This document shows positions 6,510-13,944 of a stretch of 27,046 nt of DNA, piece by piece. Made by a program: the position numbers and the translations under genes. The notes under the pieces were generated by a model. It was not told the DNA's origin. It searched no databases and saw only the letters and a list, made by a program, of their open reading frames with translations. Where the stretch lies: the IMG/VR virus record IMGVR_UViG_3300020221_000104, positions 1-27,046 of that record. The stretch is one strand, 5' to 3'. The stretch is from a virus. Numbering within the stretch: the stretch's first letter is position 1; each line of letters begins with the position of its first letter.

Positions 6510-7960
6510 TGAATGAAAATTTTGATGACTATCTTACTTTTAGTCAAGTAAACCAACCAGCCTATGAAAGTGCAACTACATCTTATAAGAATGGTCTTAG
6601 AGGGTTAATCGCTGGTGAAGCTGATACTTTAGCAGCTAGAGAACTTGTCTATCTTCAGATGAGGTCAGCACATGCTTTACGTAACAATGGTATAGCTAAA
6701 GCTGCGCGTGATAAGTATGTAACTAAATTAGGTGATATTATAGTCAATTGGAAAACAGCCGATGGAAAATCTCATAAAGTTATGCAAAAACTATGGGATG
6801 AATTCATAGCTAACCCAAATTTAGATGGCTTTGGTAATTTCGCTACAACTCAAAATGTCTGGCATAATTCTATGTTCCAGTCGGGTAACTCTTACACAAG
6901 ACTACATATTCGTAGAAAAGGCAACACTAATGTAATTCCTCTAAAACTCGAACTTATAACTCCAGAATTTCATGATGTTATGTATTATGGTGACAAAAGT
7001 AATACAGAAGATGTCTATGTAAGAAATGGTATTAAATTTGTAGATTCTAAACCTGATACATATTATTTCAGAAAAGGTACTTGGCAAGCATACATGCCTA
7101 ATATGCCAACTAATCCCTATAAACATACTGAAGTACCCGCTAATGAACTTATCCACATGTTTATAAGAGATGTACCCGGTCAATGGATCGGTATTCCTAG
7201 TCTTGCTTCTGTTCTTATTCCTTTATATGAACTAGATGAACTTGCTGATGCGACTGTTGCTAAACAGAAAGCTGCTCAAGCTATTGCTTGGATTGTTACA
7301 AATACAAATCCTATCGCCATAACTCCAACAGGTACACCTACTGCTGTCAAGGGAAAAGATCAGGAAGATAAAGTTGTATTTAAATCAACCGGAGGTAATA
7401 CACAGTATCTTAACAAAGGTGAGGATATTCGTTTCTATCAAAGTACAGATATTGGAGCGAACCTACAGATTCTAATGAAGACAGAATTACAGAAAATAGC
7501 TTCTGCACTTAATATACCTTATCATACATTAACAGGAGATACTGATGGTCTTGACTTTTCGTCTATCAGAGCTGTTGCTATTGAGCTACGAACTAGAATC
7601 GAGTATATGCACCATTTCTATACTATTCCTCTTAGTCTGATCCCACTTACAACTTATTTTCAGCAATTAGCGATTTTGTATAAAAAAGGAGTAGGTAATG
7701 CTATACCTACATTCCAACTACCACGAGTTTATGGGGTAGATGAGTTAAAAGATGCACAGGCAGACCTATTAGAAGTACAATATGGAATGGCAACACTACA
7801 AAGTAAGTTAGATGAACGCCATACAACATATGAAGAAATTCTAGAAGATGCAAAGAAAAGACAAGAATTGAAACAATATGGTGTAGATTTCTCTCCAATA
7901 GCAAAAGCTACAGCTCAGACTAGGAATAATGAAGCAAACTCAAATAGCTCTTCAAATTGA
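6509..7960 (+). CDS. Portal protein (lambda gpB family)
   Basis: This 483-residue protein carries the lambda-type portal landmarks: ARELVYLQMRSAHALRNNGIAKAA near residues 43-66, LWDEFIANPNLDGFGNF, the G-N-S-Y wing segment, PLKLELITPEFHD, and VPANELIHMFIRDVPGQWIGIPSLASVLIPLYEL, which corresponds to the conserved V.a..iiH.F...RpgQ.RGvP stretch. DFSSIRAVAIE matches the later dFSS.R motif. The protein forms the dodecameric ring at the capsid vertex through which DNA passes. It starts with a one-base TAATG overlap to the gpW-like gene. The C-terminus is polar and Asn/Ser-rich, like other gpB relatives that end in a flexible tail. Confidence 0.93.
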   Translation: MNENFDDYLTFSQVNQPAYESATTSYKNGLRGLIAGEADTLAARELVYLQMRSAHALRNNGIAKAARDKYVTKLGDIIVNWKTADGKSHKVMQKLWDEFIANPNLDGFGNFATTQNVWHNSMFQSGNSYTRLHIRRKGNTNVIPLKLELITPEFHDVMYYGDKSNTEDVYVRNGIKFVDSKPDTYYFRKGTWQAYMPNMPTNPYKHTEVPANELIHMFIRDVPGQWIGIPSLASVLIPLYELDELADATVAKQKAAQAIAWIVTNTNPIAITPTGTPTAVKGKDQEDKVVFKSTGGNTQYLNKGEDIRFYQSTDIGANLQILMKTELQKIASALNIPYHTLTGDTDGLDFSSIRAVAIELRTRIEYMHHFYTIPLSLIPLTTYFQQLAILYKKGVGNAIPTFQLPRVYGVDELKDAQADLLEVQYGMATLQSKLDERHTTYEEILEDAKKRQELKQYGVDFSPIAKATAQTRNNEANSNSSSN

Positions 7961-7977
7961 TATTATTCATTTGACTC

Positions 7978-8006
7978 TTGACAAGTTTTGTTTGATAATA
8001 TAGATG
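7978..8006 (+). promoter_or_regulatory. Candidate sigma70-type promoter before the protease/scaffold gene
   Basis: A perfect TTGACA (7978-7983) lies in the only sizeable gap among the head genes. A -10-like TATAGA (7999-8004, 15-base spacer) or TAGATG (8001-8006, 17-base spacer) follows, and the next gene's AAGGA ribosome site is a few bases further on. The weak -10 limits confidence. Confidence 0.4.
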
Positions 8007-8028
8007 ACTACAAGAAAAAGGACGAATT

Positions 8029-9342
8029 ATGCGTTATGCACGAATTCTATCAAGACTTTATAACACTCCATTAGCTATTTCACAGGCTAAACTTGATGTG
8101 ATTACATCACAAGTAACGCTTAAATTACTTGCTGGTGAGGATGTTCTGTCAATCAAAGGAGAGAGCTACCATAGTCCAGTTACTTTAGCCTCTGCTAATG
8201 AAGACAGCATACCTACTGTAGCAATAATTGATGTATTTGACTCACTTGTATCTAAAAATGGCGCAGGTGATTCAGGTGTTACGAGTTATGACTATATCAA
8301 CCGTCAAATCGAATCAGCCGTATCTCATGGAGTCAGCAAGATTATCTTTTACATAGATAGTCCTGGTGGTGAAGTAGCTGGTTTATTCGGTCTAGCTTCG
8401 ACAATTAAGTCTTTATCTACTGACTTTGGTATTGAAACTATCGCAGTTTCAGATGGGATGATTACAAGTGCTGCCTATGTTATCGCGGCTGCTTGTGATA
8501 GGATTAAAGCTACCTCATCAACTATTGTTGGGTCTATTGGTGTTATTATGACACTGATTAATGTAGCTAAAGCTGATGAAAAGGCTGGTCTTGATTATAC
8601 TATAATTAGATCAAAAGACGAGAAAGCATTATTAAATCCTCATGAAGCGTTTAACGATAAAGGTTTAGAGGATGCTGTTAAGATGTTGGGTACACTAGAT
8701 ACGATTATGAATGAAACAGTTAATCGTTTCCGTCCTCAATTATCTATAAAAGAGATTATTACTTTGAACGGTAATACGGTATTAGGTGAAGAAGCTCTAC
8801 AATTAGGCTTAATTGACGAAGTTGTGACTTCTTATTCTTCTGTAGTTGCAGATGTTATGGCAACTTCAAAAACTAAAACACCTAAAGTTTCATCAACAAC
8901 AAGTGGGGCTAATATGTCTATAACTACTTTAGAAGAAGCTCTAGCTGAGAATATTAGACTCAGTTCAGAGTTAGATGCAACAAAACAAAAAGTAGCTCTA
9001 GGAATAGCTCAAGGTAAAGCTGACGAACAAGCTCGTATCTTGGGTATTCTTGAAGCTTCTGATACATTTAAATTGCCAGTGGCTACTGCCGTAAAACGTA
9101 TTAAAGCAGGTACATCTATTCAAGATACTGTTGAAATGTTTGAAGGCATTAAAGAAGCTATTCAAATGGCAAACCCAATCGGTTCAGAATCACTGTCTGG
9201 TACTGTTCAACATTCTTTGCAAGGACAAGCTCCTGTAAATGAATTAGATATGCTGGTAGGAAAATTTGAAAACTTGGGTAAAGATGGTGAAGCTCAGGAT
9301 GATTTCTCTGCTTCCTTAAACATGCTGAATTTGGTCAAATAA
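8029..9342 (+). CDS. S49-family capsid maturation protease fused to scaffold (lambda gpC-like)
   Basis: Residues 60-270 form a ClpP-fold S49 (SppA-like) serine protease: FYIDSPGGEVAGL (107-119) supplies the oxyanion strand, MITSAAYVIA (144-153) holds the nucleophile Ser147, and the general-base Lys lies in the RSKDEKALLNP segment (Lys196 or Lys199). GSIGVI follows the usual spacing. The C-terminal part from about residue 280 is charged and helical (LEEALAENIRLSSELDATKQKVALG) and corresponds to a scaffold domain. In lambda, gpC cleaves itself and portal/scaffold during procapsid assembly. A short RBS (AAGGA) and possible promoter lie upstream. Position between portal and decoration/capsid genes fits. 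An internal start for a free scaffold is listed separately. Confidence 0.92.
   Translation: MRYARILSRLYNTPLAISQAKLDVITSQVTLKLLAGEDVLSIKGESYHSPVTLASANEDSIPTVAIIDVFDSLVSKNGAGDSGVTSYDYINRQIESAVSHGVSKIIFYIDSPGGEVAGLFGLASTIKSLSTDFGIETIAVSDGMITSAAYVIAAACDRIKATSSTIVGSIGVIMTLINVAKADEKAGLDYTIIRSKDEKALLNPHEAFNDKGLEDAVKMLGTLDTIMNETVNRFRPQLSIKEIITLNGNTVLGEEALQLGLIDEVVTSYSSVVADVMATSKTKTPKVSSTTSGANMSITTLEEALAENIRLSSELDATKQKVALGIAQGKADEQARILGILEASDTFKLPVATAVKRIKAGTSIQDTVEMFEGIKEAIQMANPIGSESLSGTVQHSLQGQAPVNELDMLVGKFENLGKDGEAQDDFSASLNMLNLVK
8914..9342 (+). CDS. Predicted internal-start scaffold protein nested in the protease gene (Nu3-like)
   Basis: An in-frame ATG at 8914 (codon 296 of the protease gene) is preceded by a purine-rich AGTGGGG at a good ribosome-site distance (8902-8908). 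It stands exactly at the junction between the protease domain plus Ser/Thr linker and the helical C-terminal domain. Initiation here would give a 142-residue, highly charged, helix-rich protein ending with the same stop. Lambda makes its scaffold Nu3 this way from inside gene C, so the arrangement is a known strategy. The actual use of this start is inferred. Confidence 0.55.
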   Translation: MSITTLEEALAENIRLSSELDATKQKVALGIAQGKADEQARILGILEASDTFKLPVATAVKRIKAGTSIQDTVEMFEGIKEAIQMANPIGSESLSGTVQHSLQGQAPVNELDMLVGKFENLGKDGEAQDDFSASLNMLNLVK

Positions 9343-9355
9343 GGAGTAAGTTTAG

Positions 9356-9880
9356 ATGACTCAAGTATATCCTTCTGTAAACGGCGGGTTAATTAAATAT
9401 CCTGATCGTGTTACAACAAGAACTTTTTTTCGTGCTAGTGATAGACATACTAAGAATGTAACTGTTAAAGCTGGTCAAGTTTTAAAAGCACATTCTTTTG
9501 TTGAAAGTATCCAAGGTGGTGCTGATGCAGGTAAGGTTATTGCACATCAAGGCACTGCTGGTGATGGTGTATTTAATAAAATTGCCGGTGTTACTCTGTA
9601 TGATGTAGATGCTAGTGCTGCTGACCAAGTTGTACCCGTTTATGTAGAAGCTTCTTTCTGGGCTGATGCTTTAGTCTGGGCTGTTGATCCTGAAGTAGAT
9701 TCCATCTTAAACAGTTTTGGTAATACCGTAGCTGTAACAGCCTATAATACTGGTGTTATTAGTCCTAACGCTGCAACAACTAAACGCTTACAACAACAAT
9801 TTGTAGAACAATCAGGATTCGAACCTTTGGGTTTCCCGTCTGCTGGTGACGTTCTGGGAGGTACAGATTACAATGTCTAA
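9356..9880 (+). CDS. Capsid decoration protein (lambda gpD-like)
   Basis: The 174-residue protein lies between protease/scaffold and major capsid, where lambda encodes gpD. The core resembles head-decoration domains: VTVKAGQVLKAHSFVE, GKVIAHQG, FNKIAGVTLYDVDASAADQVVPVYVEASFWADALVW. The AG-x-V-L opening, the central iaGV..yd.da turn and the aromatic strand are the family's recurring elements. In lambda, trimers of this protein clamp the expanded shell. This version is longer than gpD (110 residues), with extra N- and C-terminal segments. A strong AAGGAG ribosome site is present. The C-terminus overlaps the first codons of the capsid frame beginning at 9873. Confidence 0.78.
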   Translation: MTQVYPSVNGGLIKYPDRVTTRTFFRASDRHTKNVTVKAGQVLKAHSFVESIQGGADAGKVIAHQGTAGDGVFNKIAGVTLYDVDASAADQVVPVYVEASFWADALVWAVDPEVDSILNSFGNTVAVTAYNTGVISPNAATTKRLQQQFVEQSGFEPLGFPSAGDVLGGTDYNV

Positions 9881-9914
9881 TACACCAACTAACGCAGCTT
9901 TTCTAACCCCATAA
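9873..9914 (+). CDS. 13-codon ORF in frame with the capsid gene, ended by TAA (probable true capsid N-terminus)
   Basis: ATG at 9873 is preceded by GGGAGG (9856-9861, somewhat long spacing of 11 bases) and overlaps the decoration gene's stop. It encodes MSNTPTNAAFLTP and then TAA (9912-9914). The reading frame then continues without interruption as the major capsid protein. The 13 residues look like a normal capsid N-terminus, so the TAA probably replaces a sense codon one base away (CAA, GAA or AAA). A short regulatory leader is the alternative. See the findings. Confidence 0.6.
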   Translation: MSNTPTNAAFLTP

Positions 9915-9917
9915 AAA

Positions 9918-11078
9918 TTGGGCAAAGTGTTATCAGGCGTTATTCCTGCGAATAAAGTTAAAAGACCTAACTGGTTACAATCTTTCTTCAGCAAGGTAGA
10001 AACATCTGTTTATCCTACAGTAAACTTTGACTACGAGTATATTAGCAAAAATATCATGGGTCAATTCGTAGAGGCTGAAGCAGATACAACTCCAGTTGTA
10101 TTACCTGACTTCGGTACTCGTGAAATGAGTTTTGCTTATTCTAAAGAAGGTTTGAACTCTTCTGACTATGAGGAATTGGTCAAACGTAGAATTGGTCAGC
10201 AATTCGGCACTGTAGATGTTTTGGGTAATGAAGCTTGGGCTTTGCAACAAAAGTTAATGTATGCAGAACAACGCTTTGAAAATCTGTTCGAGAAAACTGC
10301 TGCTGATATTCTTATCTATGGTGGTTACTCAGCTAAATCTGAACTGCATAGAGATTTGAAATATGATTTCTGCCGTACTGTAGTTTCAACTGCTGCTGAA
10401 TTAGCAGGTGATTTAGTTCCAGCTGCTAACTTGACATCAGCTGCTGTTTATAAACCTTGGGATTCTGCTAATGTTTATATGCCAGTTGTTAGTGATGTAG
10501 CTGGTGGTGCAGGTGCTAAAGCATGGACTAAAGCTAATATTGTTGCAGGTACAGCTACACCAGTTAAAGACTTGGTTAAAATGTACGAAACAGCTAAATT
10601 CCGTGTAGGTACTGATGCTGTTCTTATGTCTGCCGATGCTTATGAAGCTTTCAACATTGATGTTGAAACTAACTATAAAGAAGCGGCTAGTCAATTGACT
10701 GCATTGATCTTACGTGCTGAACGTGATGTATTGCCACGTACCAAAGACGTACAAGGCTTAACCTTGAAACGTAGTTGGCCTATTGGTAATGGTGAAATCT
10801 TAGATATTTATGTCTACGATGGTATCTATAGTGATCGTCTCACAGGTGTTAATACCAAATATGTTCCTAATGGTTGGGTAGTTCTCATCCCATCATCAGA
10901 TAATGGTATTAAAATTTATGGTCGTATCCAGCACCCTAGAGCGCAATATGCTCCAATGCCTAGATGGTTAAACTTCTGGGAAAACAGTAAAACAGGTAAA
11001 CGTGAATGGGAATATCATACATCATTCGTAATGGGTCATGTAGAAATTAACTCAGTAGTTGCTTGGAAAGTTGTCTAA
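9918..11078 (+). CDS. Major capsid protein (lambda gpE family), N-terminus uncertain
   Basis: The product carries the hallmarks of the E-type capsid family: NWLQSFFSKVETSVYPTVNFDYEYI near the start, aligning with the FF...YPF...V.L region of lambda E, and a C-terminal stretch with IKIYGRIQHPRAQ, PRWLNFWEN and a final HVEINSVVAWKVV, corresponding to the YG.Iq...aq...P...v..vq end of the family. It builds the icosahedral shell. The boundaries are odd: the frame is open only from just after a TAA at 9912-9914, and the first available start is a TTG at 9918 without a ribosome site. The next ATG (10056) would delete conserved residues. With the interrupted N-terminus restored, the protein would span codons from 9873. 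A hairpin follows the stop. Confidence 0.9.
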   Translation: MGKVLSGVIPANKVKRPNWLQSFFSKVETSVYPTVNFDYEYISKNIMGQFVEAEADTTPVVLPDFGTREMSFAYSKEGLNSSDYEELVKRRIGQQFGTVDVLGNEAWALQQKLMYAEQRFENLFEKTAADILIYGGYSAKSELHRDLKYDFCRTVVSTAAELAGDLVPAANLTSAAVYKPWDSANVYMPVVSDVAGGAGAKAWTKANIVAGTATPVKDLVKMYETAKFRVGTDAVLMSADAYEAFNIDVETNYKEAASQLTALILRAERDVLPRTKDVQGLTLKRSWPIGNGEILDIYVYDGIYSDRLTGVNTKYVPNGWVVLIPSSDNGIKIYGRIQHPRAQYAPMPRWLNFWENSKTGKREWEYHTSFVMGHVEINSVVAWKVV

Positions 11079-11087
11079 GTAAATAAG

Positions 11088-11117
11088 TAGGGGAGTCTTT
11101 GATTCCCCTATTCTTTC
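11088..11117 (+). terminator. Hairpin after the major capsid gene (terminator-like)
   Basis: TAGGGGA (11088-11094) pairs perfectly with TCCCCTA (11104-11110) across a 9-base loop, followed by TTCTTTC. The T-run is imperfect, so it may act as a partial terminator or an RNA-stabilising 3' end, lowering expression of the minor tail genes downstream. Confidence 0.6.
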
Positions 11118-11128
11118 AAGGGAAACCA

Positions 11129-11722
11129 ATGTCAGGGGCTTATTCTTTAAGAATAAACGGGCTAGATGAACTCAGAGATAAGTTCAACCGTATTCCTAAA
11201 GAACTAGCTGCTGGTGTTGGCTATGCTGCATTAAATATAGAACGATCATTGCGATTTGATATAGTGACTATGTATAACTTATCAGAAAGTAGATTTAATA
11301 ATGCACTAGAAGGAAGCCGTACTAGATCCATAGTAGCTAAAGGTAAAAATGTTATAGAAGCTGGCATAACATTCAAGCAAATACCTATAGACCTCGCTAA
11401 GTTTCCGTACACATGGTATAGGGGGAACATTCCACCATTACCTAAGAAAAGAAAGGGACGTGTTCATTCTGTATCTGTTAGACGTGGACAGGTCAAGATA
11501 GTATACGGTAAATACGGGCTTGGTGGTTTTACTATTAGAAATGGTTCTTATGGTACTCAAATGTTTGAAAGAGCTTCTGAGACTAAATATCCTTTAGAGC
11601 TTAGATTTGGTCCCTCTATAGTTAATATTGTAGATTGGGCGATAGTTCATAATAACCTACCTTCATTTAAGAAAGCTTTGGATGAAACGACAGAAATAAT
11701 AGCCAGTTATGTGAATTTATGA
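11129..11722 (+). CDS. Minor tail / tail-completion protein, gpZ-like
   Basis: The start is set at ATG 11129, preceded by AAGGGA. The longer open frame beginning at TTG 11099 would start inside the upstream hairpin. The 197-residue product opens with LRINGLDELRDKFNRIPKELAAGVGYAALNIERSLRFDI, an N-terminal helix pair typical of lambda Z and HK97 gp10-type proteins, and ends with FERASETKYPLELRFGPSIVNIV, matching the family's conserved R....yPielr.GPS.. motif. Such proteins act in the last steps of tail tube completion and head joining. The basic middle region (LPKKRKGRVHSVSVRRGQVK) is notable. The stop overlaps the next start (ATGA). Confidence 0.78.
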   Translation: MSGAYSLRINGLDELRDKFNRIPKELAAGVGYAALNIERSLRFDIVTMYNLSESRFNNALEGSRTRSIVAKGKNVIEAGITFKQIPIDLAKFPYTWYRGNIPPLPKKRKGRVHSVSVRRGQVKIVYGKYGLGGFTIRNGSYGTQMFERASETKYPLELRFGPSIVNIVDWAIVHNNLPSFKKALDETTEIIASYVNL

Positions 11723-12045
11723 TAGAATCTACATCAGATCGAATAGCAGCTTTAGAAGCTTTTGGGCATGACCTAGAATTTGATTCAGCAACTATTAAAG
11801 GTATTACTGAGATAGAATTATCTATTTTAACAGGTGAAAGTACAGTATATACAGTAGAAAGACAGAGTTTTCTATTCCAGTGTTCATTAACTGATATACT
11901 TGAGAATGATATTACAGACCATAATATTTTTGTAGTTACTGATGGTCTTTATAACTATACTTTTAAGCTTAATAGACCTCCTGTCAGTGATCTCCTTGGT
12001 TGGTGTACACTATATGCAGATTACTTATCTAAGGAAGTAGTATGA
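11719..12045 (+). CDS. Probable head-tail joining protein (FII-like by position)
   Basis: This 108-residue acidic protein has an N-terminal helix (SDRIAALEAFGHDLEF) followed by alternating strands (TEIELSILTGESTVYTVERQSFLFQC, NIFVVTDGLYNYTFKL). Size, predicted helix-then-beta plan and the position among the neck genes fit the gpFII type of head-tail joining protein that caps the connector and binds the tail. Sequence similarity to FII is not obvious to the eye. The start overlaps the upstream stop (ATGA) and the stop overlaps the next start, so the three neck genes are probably translationally coupled and made in similar amounts. Confidence 0.55.
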   Translation: MIESTSDRIAALEAFGHDLEFDSATIKGITEIELSILTGESTVYTVERQSFLFQCSLTDILENDITDHNIFVVTDGLYNYTFKLNRPPVSDLLGWCTLYADYLSKEVV

Positions 12046-12455
12046 TTAATATAAATACTATCATTGCAAGGATAAAATCACAAACTGGGTATATCGTTGA
12101 ACCAGCTCGATTTAGAGAACCCACATTAACTGATGCAGGGTCTGTTAAAATATATGTTGGTTATGGTACTTTACGGTCTAGTTTAGCTAATAATGACATA
12201 GCTTATAATGCGTATAATCTACACGGCACTGATATGCTTCAAACCATAGATGTACAAATCACATGCCAAGTATCTGAATTTTATTCTGTGTTTAAGCAAG
12301 TCTATAAAGCGTTAAATGCTTGGACACCCGATTCAACGGAATTAACCCAAACATCTTTAGCTTATGAGCAAGGTGGTGTTATGGGATTAGATAATGGAAA
12401 CATATGGCATCTTGATAGATACCGAGTAGGTTTCTCCACAACTTCACTATTATGA
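12042..12455 (+). CDS. Tail terminator-like protein
   Basis: The 137-residue protein has the compact alpha/beta layout of tail terminators: an N-terminal helix (INTIIARIKSQTG), a central strand (TIDVQITCQVSEF), a second helix (SVFKQVYKALNAWTP) and a C-terminal strand set (LAYEQGGVMGLDNGNIWHLDRYRVGFST). The aLnaWtP...l.y..g.....dng...w..d.y.v pattern is recurrent in such proteins. They form a ring on the head-proximal end of the tail tube and stop its growth. Lambda gpU sits at the same place, before the tail tube gene. ATGA overlaps tie it to the previous gene. The exact family (U-like or gp17-like) is not settled. Confidence 0.62.
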   Translation: MININTIIARIKSQTGYIVEPARFREPTLTDAGSVKIYVGYGTLRSSLANNDIAYNAYNLHGTDMLQTIDVQITCQVSEFYSVFKQVYKALNAWTPDSTELTQTSLAYEQGGVMGLDNGNIWHLDRYRVGFSTTSLL

Positions 12456-12465
12456 GGTAATTTTT

Positions 12466-12624
12466 ATGACTAGTATTGTTATTCTTGAAGATGGTTCAGT
12501 TATTCTTAATACTGTACCTGTTCAAGCCCCTACACCACCTTCTTTAGACAGTGTATGCGGTAGAGCAGAAGCCGCTGCTCAAGAAGCTGCTACTTCTAAA
12601 TCAACCCCTATTAAAGGAGATTAA
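12466..12624 (+). CDS. Small conserved-position protein between tail terminator and tail tube (52 aa)
   Basis: An ATG at 12466 follows a GAGG ribosome site embedded in the preceding stop (TGAGGTAA), and the frame runs 52 codons to TAA at 12622. The product starts with hydrophobic strands (SIVILEDGSVILNTVPVQAP), then has a Pro-rich turn and an Ala/Glu helix (GRAEAAAQEAATSKS). It fills the otherwise empty 170-base gap exactly and its end carries the tail-tube gene's AAAGGAG ribosome site, which is what supports it as a real gene. I recognise no family. It may be a minor tail or assembly factor. Confidence 0.6.
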   Translation: MTSIVILEDGSVILNTVPVQAPTPPSLDSVCGRAEAAAQEAATSKSTPIKGD

Positions 12625-12627
12625 TAA

Positions 12628-13884
12628 ATGCCTATAAAATTTCATGAAAAGAATCAAGTAGTTTACTTTGGTCTGCAAACTAACTATGGTTCTGCTAACA
12701 AAGTAACTACCGAAAACTTAGGCTCAACAACAGCTATTGCTTGCACGTCAATTACAGCTGACCCTACAAGAGACACAGGTTCTTTCCAATTTTTAGGTGA
12801 TTCACTTTCTCGTGATGAATACACTTATGAAAAAGATAAATACATTGACTTGCAAATTGAGACTTTTCAACAAGTTTTGACTGATATGTCTGTTGCTATC
12901 AACGCTGATACAGCATCTATCTGGAAAGTCTTCCAAGCTTGCGGTGGTGCTGCCATTGTTGATGCTACAACTAAAAACGTAGTAGTTACTAATATTCTCG
13001 AAAGTCCTGACTATGCTACAGCTGATGTTAGATTATCATCTCCAGATGATGCGTCTAACGATAAACTGTATAAATTCTGGGATTTGCGTGGTACTGTTGA
13101 CGTTAATGCTTCAGTTGGTGAAGTACCTACATTGAAATTCTCTTTAAAAGGCAATGCTGATGACCCTGTAACAGCAGCCAAACAAATTGCTGACTTTGGT
13201 TTCCAAACTACTCGTTGCGCTCCTTCTATTCTCCCTACAACCATCAAAACAATGCAATTAGCTTTGTTGAATGATACTTTTACTACAACTGTTGGTACTT
13301 ATGCTTCTGGTGCTTACTCAGCTAATAAAGTTACTTTAACTTTTGCAGCCAATCATGGTGTTAATACAGGTGAAATCGTAGCTATTCAAGTAAGTGGTGC
13401 AACCCCATCTCTAGCTAATGGTACTTTTGTAGCTCAAGCAGCTTCAGCAACTACTTTGGTTTACTATGCTAAAGGCTTGACTGGTACAGGCTCTCTGCCT
13501 GGCACTGTATATGCTAAAAAAGGCGCAACACCCGTAGCAACATTCTGTTTCTCTACATTAACGGCGGCTAACTTCTTTGGTTTCGATTATCAACGGTATC
13601 TAACTGGTTGTGATTCTGGTTTTGCTAAAGGTGCTACACCTACTGATGTTTCAGTAACTATGATGGAAGATCAAGTTGGTGGTTCGTCTTTTGACCCAGA
13701 TGTCAATGTGACTAAATTCTACGGTGCTTTGTTAACTTTTGGTAACACTACTGCTGGAACAAACGTCTCATACATGTGGGATAAATTGCAGTTGGCTAAT
13801 GTTAAACAAGGTAAAGTCGCTTCCTATTTAGGTCGTGATGTAACTTTCCGTAACACTGGTGCTTCTTTTATCATCTATTCATAA
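12628..13884 (+). CDS. Major tail tube protein
   Basis: The 418-residue protein sits directly before the tail chaperones, the position of gpV, and has a strong AAAGGAG ribosome site and a strong terminator right after it, both expected for an abundant structural protein. The N-terminal part (HEKNQVVYFGLQTNYGSAN, then FLGDSLSRDEYTYEKDKYIDLQIETFQQ) and the C-terminal part (DVNVTKFYGALLTFGNTTAG) follow the beta-rich pattern of tube proteins. Residues of about 220-300 (TTVGTYASGAYSANKVTLTFAANHG to GTVYAKKG) look like an inserted Gly/Thr/Ala-rich beta domain, possibly exposed on the tail surface as the Ig-like domain is in lambda V. It polymerises in hexameric rings around the tape measure. Confidence 0.82.
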   Translation: MPIKFHEKNQVVYFGLQTNYGSANKVTTENLGSTTAIACTSITADPTRDTGSFQFLGDSLSRDEYTYEKDKYIDLQIETFQQVLTDMSVAINADTASIWKVFQACGGAAIVDATTKNVVVTNILESPDYATADVRLSSPDDASNDKLYKFWDLRGTVDVNASVGEVPTLKFSLKGNADDPVTAAKQIADFGFQTTRCAPSILPTTIKTMQLALLNDTFTTTVGTYASGAYSANKVTLTFAANHGVNTGEIVAIQVSGATPSLANGTFVAQAASATTLVYYAKGLTGTGSLPGTVYAKKGATPVATFCFSTLTAANFFGFDYQRYLTGCDSGFAKGATPTDVSVTMMEDQVGGSSFDPDVNVTKFYGALLTFGNTTAGTNVSYMWDKLQLANVKQGKVASYLGRDVTFRNTGASFIIYS

Positions 13885-13899
13885 AATAGTACCAATACC

Positions 13900-13923
13900 A
13901 AGGGGAGGAAACTCCCCTTTTTT
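13900..13923 (+). terminator. Rho-independent terminator after the tail tube gene
   Basis: Stem AAGGGGAG (13900-13907), loop GAAA, stem CTCCCCTT (13912-13919) and a T-run ending at 13923. It is a perfect eight-pair stem with a stabilising GNRA loop and U-tract, the clearest terminator in the window. Readthrough or antitermination must supply the downstream tail genes. Confidence 0.88.
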
Positions 13924-13944
13924 CTAACTCTTTGAGGACAAACA

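Noticed and set aside
9873-11078. Alternative genetic code in which TAA is read as an amino acid
   Set aside because: Terminase, connector, protease, decoration, tube, fibre and other genes all end normally at TAA, so genome-wide recoding of TAA does not fit. Local readthrough or mutation remains possible.
11099-11128. TTG start extending the gpZ-like gene by 10 codons
   Set aside because: The extension lies within the post-capsid hairpin and lacks a ribosome site. ATG 11129 has AAGGGA at the right distance.
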